This document shows, in pieces, positions 14,637-27,527 of a DNA stretch of 64,000 nt. Within the stretch, counting starts at the first letter, position 1. Each line of letters begins with the position of its first letter. Source of the DNA: Otis tarda (lineage: Eukaryota > Chordata > Aves > Otidiformes > Otididae); assembly GCA_026413225.1 (NCBI GenBank), contig CM048557.1, positions 47,437,371-47,501,370 of the forward strand. The letters run 5' to 3'. The notes under the pieces were generated by a model that was not told the DNA's origin, searched no databases, and worked only from the letters and a program-made list of their open reading frames with translations. Position numbers and translations under genes: made by a program.

Positions 14637-14727
14637 TTTTTTTTTTTTTTTTTGGTTTGTTTGTTTGGGGTGTTTTGGTGTGGTTTTTTTTTTTGTAAGG
14701 GTTTGGGTTTTTTGTTTTTTTTTTTAA
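14637..14727. repeat. T/G-rich low-complexity tract
   Basis: Seventeen T are followed by TTTG/TTTGG/GGGTTT-type runs and further T homopolymers, nearly free of A and C on the + strand. Similar tracts occur near 17167 and 26473, with a complementary C/A version near 36375. Confidence 0.85.
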
Positions 14728-16362
14728 TGTCCCCTTTGGCCTTTGCTGCTGATGCCTTATACATCTTTTCAATCTGGGAATGGCTAACTACAGCAGGCAG
14801 TGAGACTGTTGCGTGTCAAGGAGAGCTTCCTCTTCAAAAAGCAGTTGGAAGGTGGCAGGGACCAGCTAGTTTGGGATTAGTTACTTATCTTCCTCTGGTT
14901 CAAATCTGGCTCGCACTCTGAGAACATAACAGCTGTTACACTTTGGCAAGTAGGTAGCTTATGTTGGGGGATGTTTTGGGGAACTGGAAAGAGATCTTGG
15001 AAGGGTTCTTCAGGAAAAGCTTCAACATCAGAAGAATTCTCCCGCTTTTGGCTCTAATTAGGTCTTGTAGTCACAGTAGAGAGATCACAAACTGGATAAA
15101 CTTTGTATGTTGGCCAGGTAAGGAAATGCTACTCAGTGAGTGCTGAAAACTGTAGTTCCTTTTGATTGGGAATTCTACAGGAAACTTTGGCTGAGCCACT
15201 GTTCCCAATCTCTAGCATTTGCCTTTTGCAAGCTTTGACTTGATTGATGTTTTGTTAGTGCTAGTCCTCTCGGAAAACAAATGTTAAGCTCAGATGTTCT
15301 CAGAAACTTTAAAAACTTGTAAACCTGATAGTGGAAGTATCTCTTCCTAACTGCAATAGGAAGGTCCTTTGCTCCAGAAATCCCATGATTTCAGTTGCTC
15401 AGCAGGACAACACAAACTCCAGCAAGCACAATGATCAGCTGCAGTAATCCCCAAAGTAATTTCTGAATAACTCTGATGAATCCACCTGAGAACTATCTTC
15501 TGTTTCACACACCAAAGAAAATTAAAAACCTTTGTAAGGCAAATTGCTATTTGCCCTAGGAAGTAGGGCATAGCAAGGCCCACAATCCTCCCATGCTTTG
15601 AGCCTTCTGGCCTGGGCAATATAGCTGTCTGCTCCTTTTCGATCCAGGAAATCTCCCGTGACAGAGTTTTTCTGGACTCGCTGAGGAAACCTAAGTTTTC
15701 TCTTTTAATGTGATGTTAGTGTTGGCATTCATTTAATTCCTTCCTTTCTTCCTTGAAGTTACAGAGCTTTGTCCCCTGCAATTTGTAGGGAGCAAGTTCT
15801 GACTAACGTTTTTCCCGTGTGAGTAATCATGGAGTGTTTTGAAGGCCTTCTGAGCTGCTGCCATTCATGTCTTAGTGTCTTTGCTTTATCTGTTCATCTG
15901 TCTGTGAGCTCAACTAAACCACATTGGTAAGCATCATAAGTAGGTGTACTCACAGCTTAAGAACCTGAAAATGCATATTTGAACTTAGAGGGGCATACCG
16001 TGCAAGTTCATCACTGATTCCTGGAACAGCATGCCCAGTGTTGATCAGTTCATCTAAAGACACACTCATTAATAAGCTTTAAGAAAAAGATGAAAAAATG
16101 AAGTTTATTCTTGTAAAATAAAGAGTTAAGTATTTAGAAAAGAATTTGAAAACAGTTGTGGGACAGGAGCTTATAAAAACGTAATTTATAAGCTTTTTTC
16201 AAAACCTTTTCAAAAAGCAATTTCATATGCCTGAATTAGGGTTCTTATTCTCCTGTGCCTAATGTTAGTGTTGTGTACATCCTTCAGATTTGACTGAGAT
16301 CAGTCAAATAAAATTTTAAATCTCTGCCTGCAACTTTAGCTTTCTGTATAGATTTCCTTTGA

Positions 16363-16381
16363 TTTTTTTTTTTTTTTTTTT
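16363..16381. repeat. Poly-T tract
   Basis: An uninterrupted run of 19 T in unique intron sequence. Confidence 0.9.
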
Positions 16382-16968
16382 CACAATTTGCCACTTAGCT
16401 GTAAGAGTTGGTGGTAGTTCAAATAGGCATTTTCTTCTCCAGAAGGCAGCTGTGGAGGATCACCATCTGAATCTTTGCTTTTCAGAGGACAAGTAGAGGA
16501 TTCTTTGGCCATTCTTGTCTGCCTTTTTGCTTCAGAATAAATGAACCTAAAATGTTTAATTTGCATATTTACTGATCAGCAGTAGAGAGAAGCTTGGTAA
16601 AGAGACAGTGCTAAATTGTTTAAGAATGGTTATGTTCAGACTGCATGGGAACATCCTCCTACTTTGCACTCAGTGGAGCACTCAGTGATGTCAGTATGCT
16701 CCAGCACTATGAGGAGACTAAATTTGATCATGACTAAGCACAGCTGGAAAAAAATGTTTCCTGTCTCCTCCTGTACATGTTACCAGTTTCAAGGGATCCT
16801 ATTTCAGCTTTTCTCTGACATCGTATGTTCTGTTCTTGATTGCATGAATTAGAGTTTGTAAGTTATCTCATATGAAAAACAGGAAATCATTTCTGTCAGC
16901 TGGGCAAGGATGCTGAGAGACCTTAAAAGCTGAGGAGATTCAGCAAGGGAGGTGACTGAAGGAATTAG

Positions 16969-16984
16969 TATATATATATATATA
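16969..16984. repeat. (TA)8 microsatellite
   Basis: Eight TA dinucleotides followed by an A run. It is short and likely to vary in length between individuals. Confidence 0.9.
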
Positions 16985-17166
16985 AAAAAGAAGTAAAGGT
17001 TCAATCATTGTGTCATAGCTGAAGTATTTCTCAGTTTTCTAGGAGCATCTCTGAGCAAGAAGTAAAGATCTTCACTGTTTAAATTAAGGAAATTTAATGG
17101 TCATTGACAATAGTAATGAATGAGGCAATTCTAAAACAACCTCTCAAAGAACCCAGCAGTTACATA

Positions 17167-17226
17167 GGCTTTTGGGTTGTTGTTTTTTTGTTTTGTTTGG
17201 TTTTTTTTGGGGGGGGGGGGGAAGGG
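17167..17226. repeat. T/G-rich tract ending in a long G run
   Basis: Runs of T broken by G pass into an unbroken run of about 13 G and then GAAGGGG. The G run could mispair, or could join a G-quadruplex with neighbouring G clusters. It is also a likely place for sequencing-length error. Confidence 0.85.
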
Positions 17227-17301
17227 GCACAGGGGCAGGTAAATGCTCTGTTTCTAATGGTCTGATGCTTTCTGGTGATGTAGGTAGGTAGAAGATGCAG
17301 A

Positions 17302-17318
17302 TTTTTTTTTTTTTTTTT
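17302..17318. repeat. Poly-T tract
   Basis: A run of 17 T about 80 bases after the G-run tract. Confidence 0.9.
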
Positions 17319-19667
17319 CCCTGTCCCTTCTGCTGCTCCTTTTCTAGTAATTACACAGCATTAGTATGTTGTCAGTCAGAAGGCAAATGTTCTAGGAATG
17401 TCTCCTGTACTCCCACCATGAATCTCTTTGCTTCACTTCACAAAATAAATTATTCTTTCTTTGAGTAAGAAGTTAGTAATGGAATGACTTGCTGTCTTGA
17501 AGGTTAGTTCTAGATATCTTTGGAAGCAGGTATAACAACTCAGGGTTAGGCCTTGTTGGTGCAGCAAAAAATCTTTTGGCTCTATGGTGTCCATGCATTC
17601 TAACTTCACTGAAGATAAAAGGTTATTTTGTAGCTGACCATCAGACAGTGATGAATATTGTCTGAATGTAGAGAGAACGTGGTACTACACCATTGCCTAA
17701 GCTGTTCCTGAAGCTCTGAAAGTATGCAATTACAGTAAGTAGCTAGCTGGAGATTTGTTTCATTCTACATAGGTTGAGACTATTCTTCTCTGTTTTCCTT
17801 CAGCTGGTTAGATACACTGCTTTGAGACAATATTTTTACTTCCTTGAAAGGGTAGTATCACACACAGTGCGATGTACCTGCTTCTCAGAGCTGATGCAGC
17901 CCTTTCTTCTGAGGTACAGATCCAAAATGTACTTCCCTTCCCTGCTTTTTGCATAAGGATCTCTGTCACTGAGCAACCTTGGAGAGCCACTATTGCTCTT
18001 CATTTCAGTCTTCCTCTTCCTGTCAGGACAGCACCCTGCTGCTGATCAAGTGCCAAGCGTTTTCTGTATAATTTGGTTAATGTGATGGATGCCTCTTTCT
18101 CTGCCTTCTCACTGTTTGGAGCCAAAATATGGGATTGTAAGTTAGAAGGTGATTAATCTTTCATAATGGGACTCACTGCTGCAAGCAGGATCTCACCCAC
18201 CGTGTCTTCATTAGCCTCGACCAAAGCCTGCATTACCTCAGATTAGGCAATTGGTCATTTATAACACGGGAGAAGGAAAGGGGAAAGGGCTTATGAAAAA
18301 GAGTCAATTAGGTTAGGGGCATTAAAATTTAGTTCATGGTATCCGAGAATTCTGGGAGCCAGCATTTAATCAGGTGTGCAGTTGAAAACCTCCCATCACC
18401 AGAGGATTCAGTCACAGTGAGAATAATCTTACTCAGTCTGTGGAAGGAGGCATGTAGTAGTCATAGTTATGGCCTCTGCATGTACTATGCTATGAAACAG
18501 TAAGTCAGTTTAGGGTTATTACTCTAAGTTTAGAAGCTGTTCAAATTTACCCTGTGGGACTGAGCTTGCAACTTGAAACCACACATTCTTTTTTTATATT
18601 AGCTGAAGAAGCAATGAAGTTTCTGTTCTACAAAAAAAGTCATCTGTTTCCATGCTTTCTCAGGAACACTCTTGTCCAGGTAGCTTCTCCATGGCCTATT
18701 GTTGACTGAGTACCTCAGAGAACGTCTATTGAGGGTCTAGAACTTTCCAAGCACCTTTGCCCTCTGTGTTTAGAATATCTTCGACTGCCCTGATAATATG
18801 GACTGTAGGAATGACTGTCAAGAGGGAGTTGCTTAGATGAGATAGAATCTTTGTGGCAAATTCTCATTTTTTTGTTTTGCTGGGTGTTTTTTATGATCCC
18901 AAAATAATGATAAGAAGTTGTATGTGGCACATACCCAGACAGTAAAGATGATACAGCTGTAACTTAGGAATGAAGCAAACGGGGCAAGCCATGTAATTCT
19001 GTAGTACTTCTCAGAGTCCATGAAAACTACGTCCCTACTGTGCTGTAACACTTCTGGCATGTATACATATTGAAAAGATCAAGTATTTACAAATGTTTGT
19101 GGGCCTGCAAAAGACTTGACTGTATCCTAATCGTAAAAAATGAAGACAATGCATGACAATAATATTCCTAGCTGTGCTGTTAATCTTGAGTTCCATCCTT
19201 ATATTTTATGGAAAACCTTAGTAAAAATAAACAATGAGGGAGGAAATAAAATTGGCCTTTTCATGAAGTTGTTGCATTGCCAGAAGAGGAAAGTGTATCT
19301 TCCACTGACTGGTGGTCATTGGGAGGGCTGTCTGGCATGCAGGAGTGCACTGAGAAGTTTTCCTGAACCCAAGGGCCCCTGGATTTTTCAAGTTTTGTTT
19401 TATGACCTCTAAAAGAGATTACATGTAGTATCCACACTTGCCCCCTTTCTGTGGCTTTCTTATTAACATAAAGGAAAAACTGAGCTCAGGTTGTCTTCCT
19501 AGTTTTGGCTCCTCCAGATGTCCCTCCCTTAGAAGCTGTCTTGCTTCACCCTTTAGCAGAGTCCAGCCAGAATGGTTCTCCATGTAGTTGTTCTGGGAGG
19601 TCAAGGCATTTCAGAATTGTACTTTTGATATGTTGATGATGCTGTGAATGGATTTTAGTGTGAAATG

Positions 19668-20135
19668 CAGAGGAGCAGAAGGGACCTCAGGAGTCATTGC
19701 CTCCAGTGCTGTGCTTTGGTAGGGAACCATATTTCATAATACCTTTTAGAAGTACATGAAGCTTTATCTCTTAATTAGAGCAGCTTTTTACCCCTGTTCC
19801 CTGTAAAGGCTTTTTAAAAGCTTCATTGCTCTGCTGATTAGAAACCTTTGTCTAATTTCCAGTCTAAATTTATTCTTTGGCAGTTTATAACCATCTGTTC
19901 TTGTACCAGTATTGTCCTTTAGTTAAATAGTCATTTCCACTTCTCAGCTATTTCTACCTCAGAGTATTTGTGCACAGCAAATGTATTCCCTCTCAACATT
20001 TATTTAGCTGGTCTGAACAAGCCAAGCTCTTTTAATATTCTTGTTATCAGATAGTCTTGTCAGTCCCCTGATAGCCTTTCACTGCATCTGTTTCAGTTCA
20101 TTTTTCTTGAACAGTATTGTACAGACATTGGCATT
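19668..20135 (-). mobile_element. Ancient, decayed CR1-type LINE fragment
   Basis: Read on the - strand this resembles the 3' half of an old CR1. On the + strand one sees, in the right order, the hallmarks of that region: agaagggacctcaggag near the end, ccagtctaaatttattctttgg, then gttcttgtaccagt-type sequence, gaacaagccaagctctttta, and a stretch beginning ctgatagcctttcactgcat. It is far more diverged than the CR1 copies at 34 kb and 59 kb, with no usable frame left, which fits an old insertion. The call comes from recall of the family's 3' sequence. Boundaries are approximate. Confidence 0.6.
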
Positions 20136-23100
20136 TGTTTGTGTTTTAAAAGCACAGTAATGACTTTTTTAAAAAGTTTTCGTGTTTTTTCTGGTTATTG
20201 CATGGAATTATGACTCTTGTCCAAATTGTACTATTGGTTTTCCTGATAAGTTTTACCTTCTTTGAGGAAATAGAGGTAAATAATGCCTGTCCAGTGCTGG
20301 CCCAAGACTAAATGAAGACTTTTTTGTAAGCCTTGGAGTATGTTGTTTTTCTCCCAGCATTTCTGTGAGCAGCTGCAGACCACTGCTGCTGTTGTCTTCA
20401 GAGATGCCTTGTCGTGCCTGACTGGTCTGGCAGAGTTGTTTCTTGGTAAGAAAACCTTAAAACTTGACAGATTTGATTACACTGTAGACTTACTCTTATG
20501 GGAGTTACATAGATACTTCCTACATAGGCACATTTGAACTAGTCAAACTCCCGTTATCGTCAGTGAAGAACAACAGAATCCTTCAGGGCCTGAATCATCT
20601 AATTCTAAAATAGATATCTTTAAAGCTTGTTACTGTCTATTGCTTATGATCTAAACTTATGAACACCTTTATAATTAGGATGATGCATTCTGTTAGTTGA
20701 TTAAACCCACCTTTGTACTGTTTTCCCTAGCCTGTGGTAGCAAAATGGAGCTAATAGCAGTTACCTGCCGTTCAGACATGTGGTAAGGAAAAGCACGAAG
20801 GGCTCTGAGGCTGTTCAGGGTTTGGAAACTGTATAAGATAGGTGGGGAAAAGCAGAGAATAAATGGCAGACTGGTTGAATGACTGTCTGTGGGAACATCT
20901 TTTCTTTGTCAGCAGCTAAAAGATCATTCAGTCTCTCTCTGTTGGAAGCTGAGGGCATGTCTTTAGGAAAAAGGGCAAAGAAAAGCAAAAGGAAGAAAAA
21001 ACACTTGGAACAACTCAAGGGGTTGGAGGACTCTAGGGTGGATGTGGTCCCAGAGTGTGTGCTCTGGCGTCCTGGTGAAATAGAGGGTTTTGGTTTTTCT
21101 GTAGAACACTAACAAGTACCTCCCTTTTCTTTAGACCCTATTTTCCTGCACCTCTCCACAATGGATCAAGTGATTACCACTTCTCTTGGCAGGTTTGGTA
21201 GCAAGTCAAGACAGAACAGATTCAGCATGTTAGGGCCTCTTGTCTCTCCTCTGAAAGGGCATGCAAAGAAGAAATCTGATGTATGGAGGTTGTTTCAGAA
21301 GTTTGCTCTGCTATGGAACTTATTCTGTGGAAACAGGTGTGCAGCATGACCCAGTTCTTCCCAGCAGCACAGCAAGATGATTTTTTTTAAAGGAATTGGG
21401 AAGAGACAGATGAGGGAAGCTGATGTACCCTTATTTTGGCCCTACACCATTTCAGAGAAACAGCCATTTGTCAGCCACTTCATTAAAAGAAGGAAAGTTT
21501 CTTAAAGGATCTTCATCTGTTGAGCAAATCATATGGATCTTAATGAAAAGGAAGACTGATTAGGAACTGTCCAGTAGCTAATGTACTGTTTAGTGGTATA
21601 AATGAGTAGAATTTAAGGAGTGACAGATAAAAGCAGGCAACACATGACATGAGTGTAAATGGTTCCCAAGATTTCAAAGTATTCAATATAGCATAGCAAA
21701 GGATAGCAAGAAGTGTTGGGAAGCATCAGGCTGTTGAAGGAGAGTGGAGCCTACGTGGGTGGGTGTATTGCTTGATTTCTGTGATTATTTCTCTTTAATC
21801 TGCCCAAACAGGGCTCACATCAAATGCTAAGTGTATAATTTTTGGAGTGTAGAAATATTCCTGCCTATTAGGGAAAATCTGCTGAATAGCCAAGCCCCTA
21901 GAAGAGGAAAAAGAATGTGAACGCTATAGGATATCTGGGATTTTAAGACATCTATAGTGGTGTTGTATGCCAAAATATAGGCAGAGTGACTTCAATCTAT
22001 AGAACAGGTAATTTCTTCTGTGTAGTGCTTTTGAGATATTAAGTAGCTGTTTGCAGAATTAGGCTGTATAAATGTATAACTCTTTATAAAGTAATTCTAA
22101 CGTTTTTACATTTCATGATTAGTTTTTACAGACTGTGATAAGTACAAGTATACAAGAAAAAGGAAAAGACCTGACGATAAGTCTTAGCAAAAGTCAATAA
22201 TCTTGGGATTTTTTAATATATAAGCTTTCCCACAGCGTGACTGAAATCCCAAAGCAGCAAAATGATTTTTCTTTGCCTGCAACATACCACCGTTATAGAG
22301 TTCCTTTACTGCATGGCTGTTAACTGTGTGGCTTTCCTCTTACAGTTACCTGAGATCCAGGATTCAATATGGACCAGTCTTGGTTTTCGGCCCAATTTAA
22401 ATGAAATGCTAAACACAGATAAATGTCACAGATGAGCAAAAAAGTCACGGTGATTTATTTTTTTAATATTATTGTGATAGTATCAGTTGACTCATTTCAA
22501 GTACACTTATAGCATTGGATTTTCCCCTTTAGCAATCTATTTTGTTTTTCTTGGAGTATTTTAATCTTAATGCCAGAACCATGTGACACTTCTGGCCTTT
22601 ATGTGCAAGAGGAGCTAGAAATCAGCACTCAGGTTCTGCTTGGGCAGCTGTGGACATAAGCAGATGAGGCTGTTGTTCTGTGTGGTGTCTTTTTCATTGT
22701 GCAGTTTTCCACCCTTAAGGAGTGAGATTCCTGAGTACCCTTGCCTGGACAATGTGCGTGATCATTGCATGCACTCTGGCACCTGACTCTTCCTTCCTCT
22801 GGAGCTTCAATTATCATTTACATCTGGAAGATATGGACAGTAAAACTTAGCTAAAATGGAGCAGATACATTTTATGTCTCTAAAAATTACTACAAGGCGT
22901 AAAATGTTGCAAAGACCCCATGAGTCTTTCAGTAACATGATCACTGGTACTTGTGCTCCTGTAGCACCTTTCATTGCAAAGTGCATTTTGGACTAGTTAC
23001 GTACCAGGATAATTCTCCACACCTTTGGGATGGACTAGGGCAGCTCTTCAACAGCATGTAACAATGCCACTCACATAATTTAAAGAAATAGATGAAGGAA

Positions 23101-24894
23101 AATTCCACACCCTACTAAAGGCAGAAGAATTCAGGGAGGCAAAATATGGCCACACTGGAACTGGATATGCCCTCCCTTTTGTTACGAGAAGTTCTGCAAG
23201 GTTTTGGGACACATACTGTTGTATTATTAAGACAGGTTTTAAAAGCCTTTCCACCCTGAAGTCCGATGAACTGATGTGAATTTTGTACAACAGAAGTGTA
23301 CACAAACTTAAGACCATTCAAAAGACTGGGAGAGTAATGGAGTGCTGCATCTACAGGTCTGGCTCATCAGTGTCCATTCAGTACTGTGACCTGCACCACC
23401 TGGACTGCTTGGGTTCATTTGCGGCATCCTGGAGGGAACACAGTTTGTTTGGAGTGTATACTTGCTCCCTGACTGAGCAACAGACATCATTTCTTGACTA
23501 TTTTTCAGCACCTCTCTTCAGAGGATGTCCCATTTTTGGTAATATTCAATGAAATTCGTTTGAGGTAGGAATCTTATTGAAGCAGCGATCTAATTAAAAC
23601 TCATGAAGTAACATAATTAAAGCAAGTAAGTGTCTTAGTTAACATAAATGTAGCTGTTTCTCATAAACTAAAGAGGTTTTTCTCTTTGTATGCAGAAGGG
23701 AAAAGCTACCTTACATTCCAAGAAATGGTACTCCTAATCTTTCTGAACAGCTTCAATTACTTTCTAGATAAAAGTCCTCTTTTTAGGATTTTAAAGTCCC
23801 ATGTATTTCTGGTTTTATATCCTGAAGTGCCTCCTTTGACAAGGGGCTGCTGCTCTTGTTTTCCAAACCATTTTTCTCAAGTTACTCACAAAAATTAATT
23901 TTTTTTATCACTAATAGAGGATGCAGTCATACATGAGCAATAGCTAGTGTTCAGATACTTAACAACCAGCTTGGAGACCACATTTTGATTTGAGTACATT
24001 TGATTTTAACTTGTCTTTTTATTAAGCCTACAGTTAAAAGTATCTTTAGTTCCTTCTAGTAGTTTCTTATTCCTTTTTTTTAATGATTCCTTTTGTTTAG
24101 CAAAATATAAATATTAGTAATTTCCAGAGATCTTACCTTCAAGACTCAAGCTTCTTTCCATAACCTGTTATGACACCTAAACTTATGCTAGCGTCAGAGG
24201 ACTATACAGTCAAATAGTAAAAGCAGACCCTGCTGTAGAGATGTTAAAATCTCCTGAACAACTTGAATTCTGTTCAGCTGTGTTGAGCTGCTATAAGATT
24301 GTAGTTTGAGATGACTTATTGATAAAGGACAGCTATGATCACACTGGCCTGTTCTGATGGTCTGTCCTGCTTCACCTGGCAGTAGCAGGAGGCCCTCTGA
24401 GAATGCTGGTCAGAGCTTGGTGTGAACTGGAGATGTTGGTTTGTTTGTAACAGACCAGAGAAGTGGGTTTGTACTGTGACAGTCAACCTAAGAAGAACAG
24501 ATAGGCACTGACAGGGCAACAGCACTGTGCTCTGATGTTGGGATTGAAGGATACAGGGACATAGAGGGAGTCAAAATATAAAGCATTGATTTTGGGAGGA
24601 AGAGAAAAAGGAATAAGAAGATTTCTGAAAATGTGAAAACTAAGAAACAACACCACGGGTGCAAAACAGTGTTATTGTTTATAAAGAAGTTAAAACAAGG
24701 GGTGGATAAGGACATACAAATTGGCAGCAGATTGTAGTTTATGGTAATGACAGTCCCAGAGGAGAGTCTTTTTCTTGGTGACATTGAAGTAAATTGCATT
24801 ACTGAAGATGTATACTAAGGATGGATAATGAGATGTGTGCATGGGAAAGAAGTGTCTGCTGCTTTTATGATGGTATCAAATGAGTGAGACGAGT

Positions 24895-24932
24895 GTATAC
24901 GTGTGTCTGTGTGTGTGTCTGCGCATGCACGT
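24895..24932. repeat. TG-rich dinucleotide repeat
   Basis: Imperfect GT repeat with CT and GC interruptions, running into GCGCATGCAC. Alternating purine and pyrimidine makes it a possible Z-DNA former; this is inferred from pattern only. Confidence 0.8.
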
Positions 24933-26472
24933 TTGAGAGGGGATGCAGGGGAAGGAGGCAGGCAGCAGAGCAGAATAGGCTGAAGGATATCTGTTTGAAG
25001 GCCCTGTGGTTGAACTTGCTAGGAGAAAGGCACTTAGCTCATAAATATTGACCTAAACTTTTTTCCCAAGCTGAAATTAGGCTTTAAATGACTAAAGCTT
25101 TGCCTTACCTTTATCTGAACAAAGAGAAATGCTGTTATGTTGTATTGATGTTTTGTACTTTGAACTGCAATCGCATGTGGAAAATGTCTGGAAAGCTGTT
25201 TTTGTGAGGCTGATGACTGGAAAATCCTGGGTAAAGTTTATAGCCTGGATTTCCAGGCTGGAAGAGATTGGCTGTGGCTCAGAATTGAACCAGTCTTCCT
25301 ATCCCAACTACTCCAAAGTCTTATGTGCTTGAAATAAAGGAAATGCTGGTGTATGAAGAGCAGTCGTATCTGCGCTCTCCTCAGTATGCCAGGATAGGAA
25401 AATTCGTACCAGAGCTTTCAGAATAGATTCATTGTTTACCTAATCATTGATCCAGGCTCTGTGATGCACCAGGTTTGCCTGATGGCCTGCTTACTGTGGC
25501 ATAAACTTCAGAGACAATGAACCTCTTACACTGAACTTTACACCACAAATCATTGCACATTGTTGCCATAACTGAGTGCTTTTAACTGGCTCTTGAACAA
25601 AACGCCTATGTTTTGGTGGGAAGGCGTTTGAACATTTTCTTTATACTAGCTTATCAAGGAGCTTTTGGATAATTTGTTATTTAGAATTACAAATAAAGTG
25701 GATAACAGGATACTTGGAATATCAAATCCATGTTCAGATACAATCAAACTAGTTATCAGCTGAGCGGTGTATATGCTATGCCAGGGAAAGAGCCAGGACT
25801 ACAGCCTCGCTGGTGTAAACAGCGTCACTTTCTCTACAGAGAGAACTGCAGAGCAGACAGTAGTTGTGGGCACATAGCCACGTACATGCAGAGGCTGACC
25901 TGCCATGGAAAAGTTCCCTCTTAGGTGTGGCCCCTGGAATGGAGAACGGTGCTTGAATACTGGTGTATGTACCCCTGCTCACTGAGAAGGAGGAGAGGAA
26001 CAGTGGAAGCCCAGAAGCTTAGCAGTTGTGATATCTGCCACGCAAATAAACAGGTGCAGTGGTGATGCCCTCAGCTGCAGTAGGGAGGAAGGAATGTAAT
26101 TAGCATGGATCTAAAATGTAGGTTGCTGGCATGTCAAGTACTTTAAGCAAAGATGTCACTCCCCTAGTCTGGACTGGCTGACCAGCCGTGTACCATGCCA
26201 CTCAAGCATTCTTGCGTTAGCCACCTAAATATGGCTACTTAACTCTTCAATTACTTAAATCCTTTCTGCTGTGTGGAAGGGAAATGTGTACCAGTGCCAC
26301 CCTCAAGGGTGTTCAGCAAGACCTTGCAAGAAACCCCAGGCAGCTGCTGTGAAAAAGGAGAGTGATACTCTACATATCTTTCACTGCTTCTCCAAGTTTT
26401 TAAAATAACTCAGTGTTTTTTCTCTTTATCCTGAAATGCAGGCAACTATCCACTCTTCGAATAGGTGTGATT

Positions 26473-26555
26473 TTGAGTTTGGGTGGTGAGATTTTTGGGT
26501 TGTGGTGTTGGTGTTTTGTTTTTTGTTTGTTTGGTTGGTTTTTTTTTTCTTTTAT
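26473..26555. repeat. T/G-rich low-complexity tract
   Basis: Runs of GGGTGG, TTTTTGGG, TTGTGG and GTTTTG are followed by TTTGTTTG and a T run. It is almost free of C on the + strand and belongs to the same class as the tracts near 14637 and 17167. Confidence 0.8.
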
Positions 26556-27503
26556 TCTTGTGATTTTGGACTGGTAGTTTCTTAAAGCAAAGTTTTGTCA
26601 GTGGAATAATTGTACTCTTAAACTTTTGATGAGAGAGATTCTTAGTTTGGGTTTCTACACCTTTGAGAAGCATCTGAATACATGGAAGAGACTTGCTGAT
26701 ATTTAGGCACATCACTGCCTTTTGGGGATGTGTGTTTTGGTCATTCCTCCCCATTGCAGTGCCTTCTTTTCCCAAAAACAACGGGAACTTTACCTTGAAG
26801 AACATGCCATCTTAAAGCTGACTTGTTCTCAAGAGCAGCGAGAGAGTCTTTGCCTTGAGTAAATTCACTCAAGCTGATGGCTGATGAAGGGATAGAGGAT
26901 TTATAACCTATTTGAGTTCCCATACATCACCTTCCATGTCGCTTGCTTATGATGGCCCTGCCAAAAGATAAAGAAGTACAGGACGCTCAGTACAGGCTGT
27001 GGTGACAAGCCAGGGACAAATGTCTCTGTTGGGTAAATTGATTTGAATGGTTCTAGTGAAATATCAGGCTGGGCTGAAAATATGATTGGATTTAATGATC
27101 CTGCTAGCTTTGTATCCTGGTGGAATTCCAAATGCAAGAAAAGTTAATTAAAATCATGTGTATATGTGTTTTGTCTAGAATAGCAGGACATGGATTTTTT
27201 TTAGACATCTATGTAGGCTAATCATTTACCCATATCTTATCTATCTAAATACAGTCTTGTACTATTTCTAATGTAATGAAATTGCCACAAGGCTGATAAA
27301 TATCAGTTGTAATTTATAGGGTGTTTATCCAGGTAACAGTGTTCAGAATACTTTTTACAGCCCCTAGAGTCTAAACAGACAGAGACATAGGGGCATAAAA
27401 ATGCATTATGAAAAGACAGAAAACAGACAAACTGTTTATTTTCTGCAGGTAAAATTTAATGGACATAAAATTTAATATGGTATTCAGAGTGAACAGGTTT
27501 TTC

Positions 27504-27527
27504 TTTTTTTTTTTTTTTTTTTTTTTT
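27504..27527. repeat. Poly-T tract
   Basis: An uninterrupted run of 24 T, followed by CCTCCTC. Confidence 0.9.

Larger units (their letters stand above)
976..19667 (+). other. NRXN3: Unique neurexin intron, left part
   Basis: AT-rich non-coding DNA with no recognisable exon, RNA gene or young transposon. It holds T homopolymers (near 1180, 10345, 16363, 17302), G/T-rich low-complexity tracts (14637-14727, 17167-17226) and a (TA)8 run at 16969-16984. The small open frames on either strand lack domains, and their lengths are what chance gives. A possible very old CR1 tip lies near 1862 and is listed separately. I looked for the beta-neurexin first exon (a His-rich stretch followed by a spliced donor) and did not see it. 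Confidence 0.7.
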
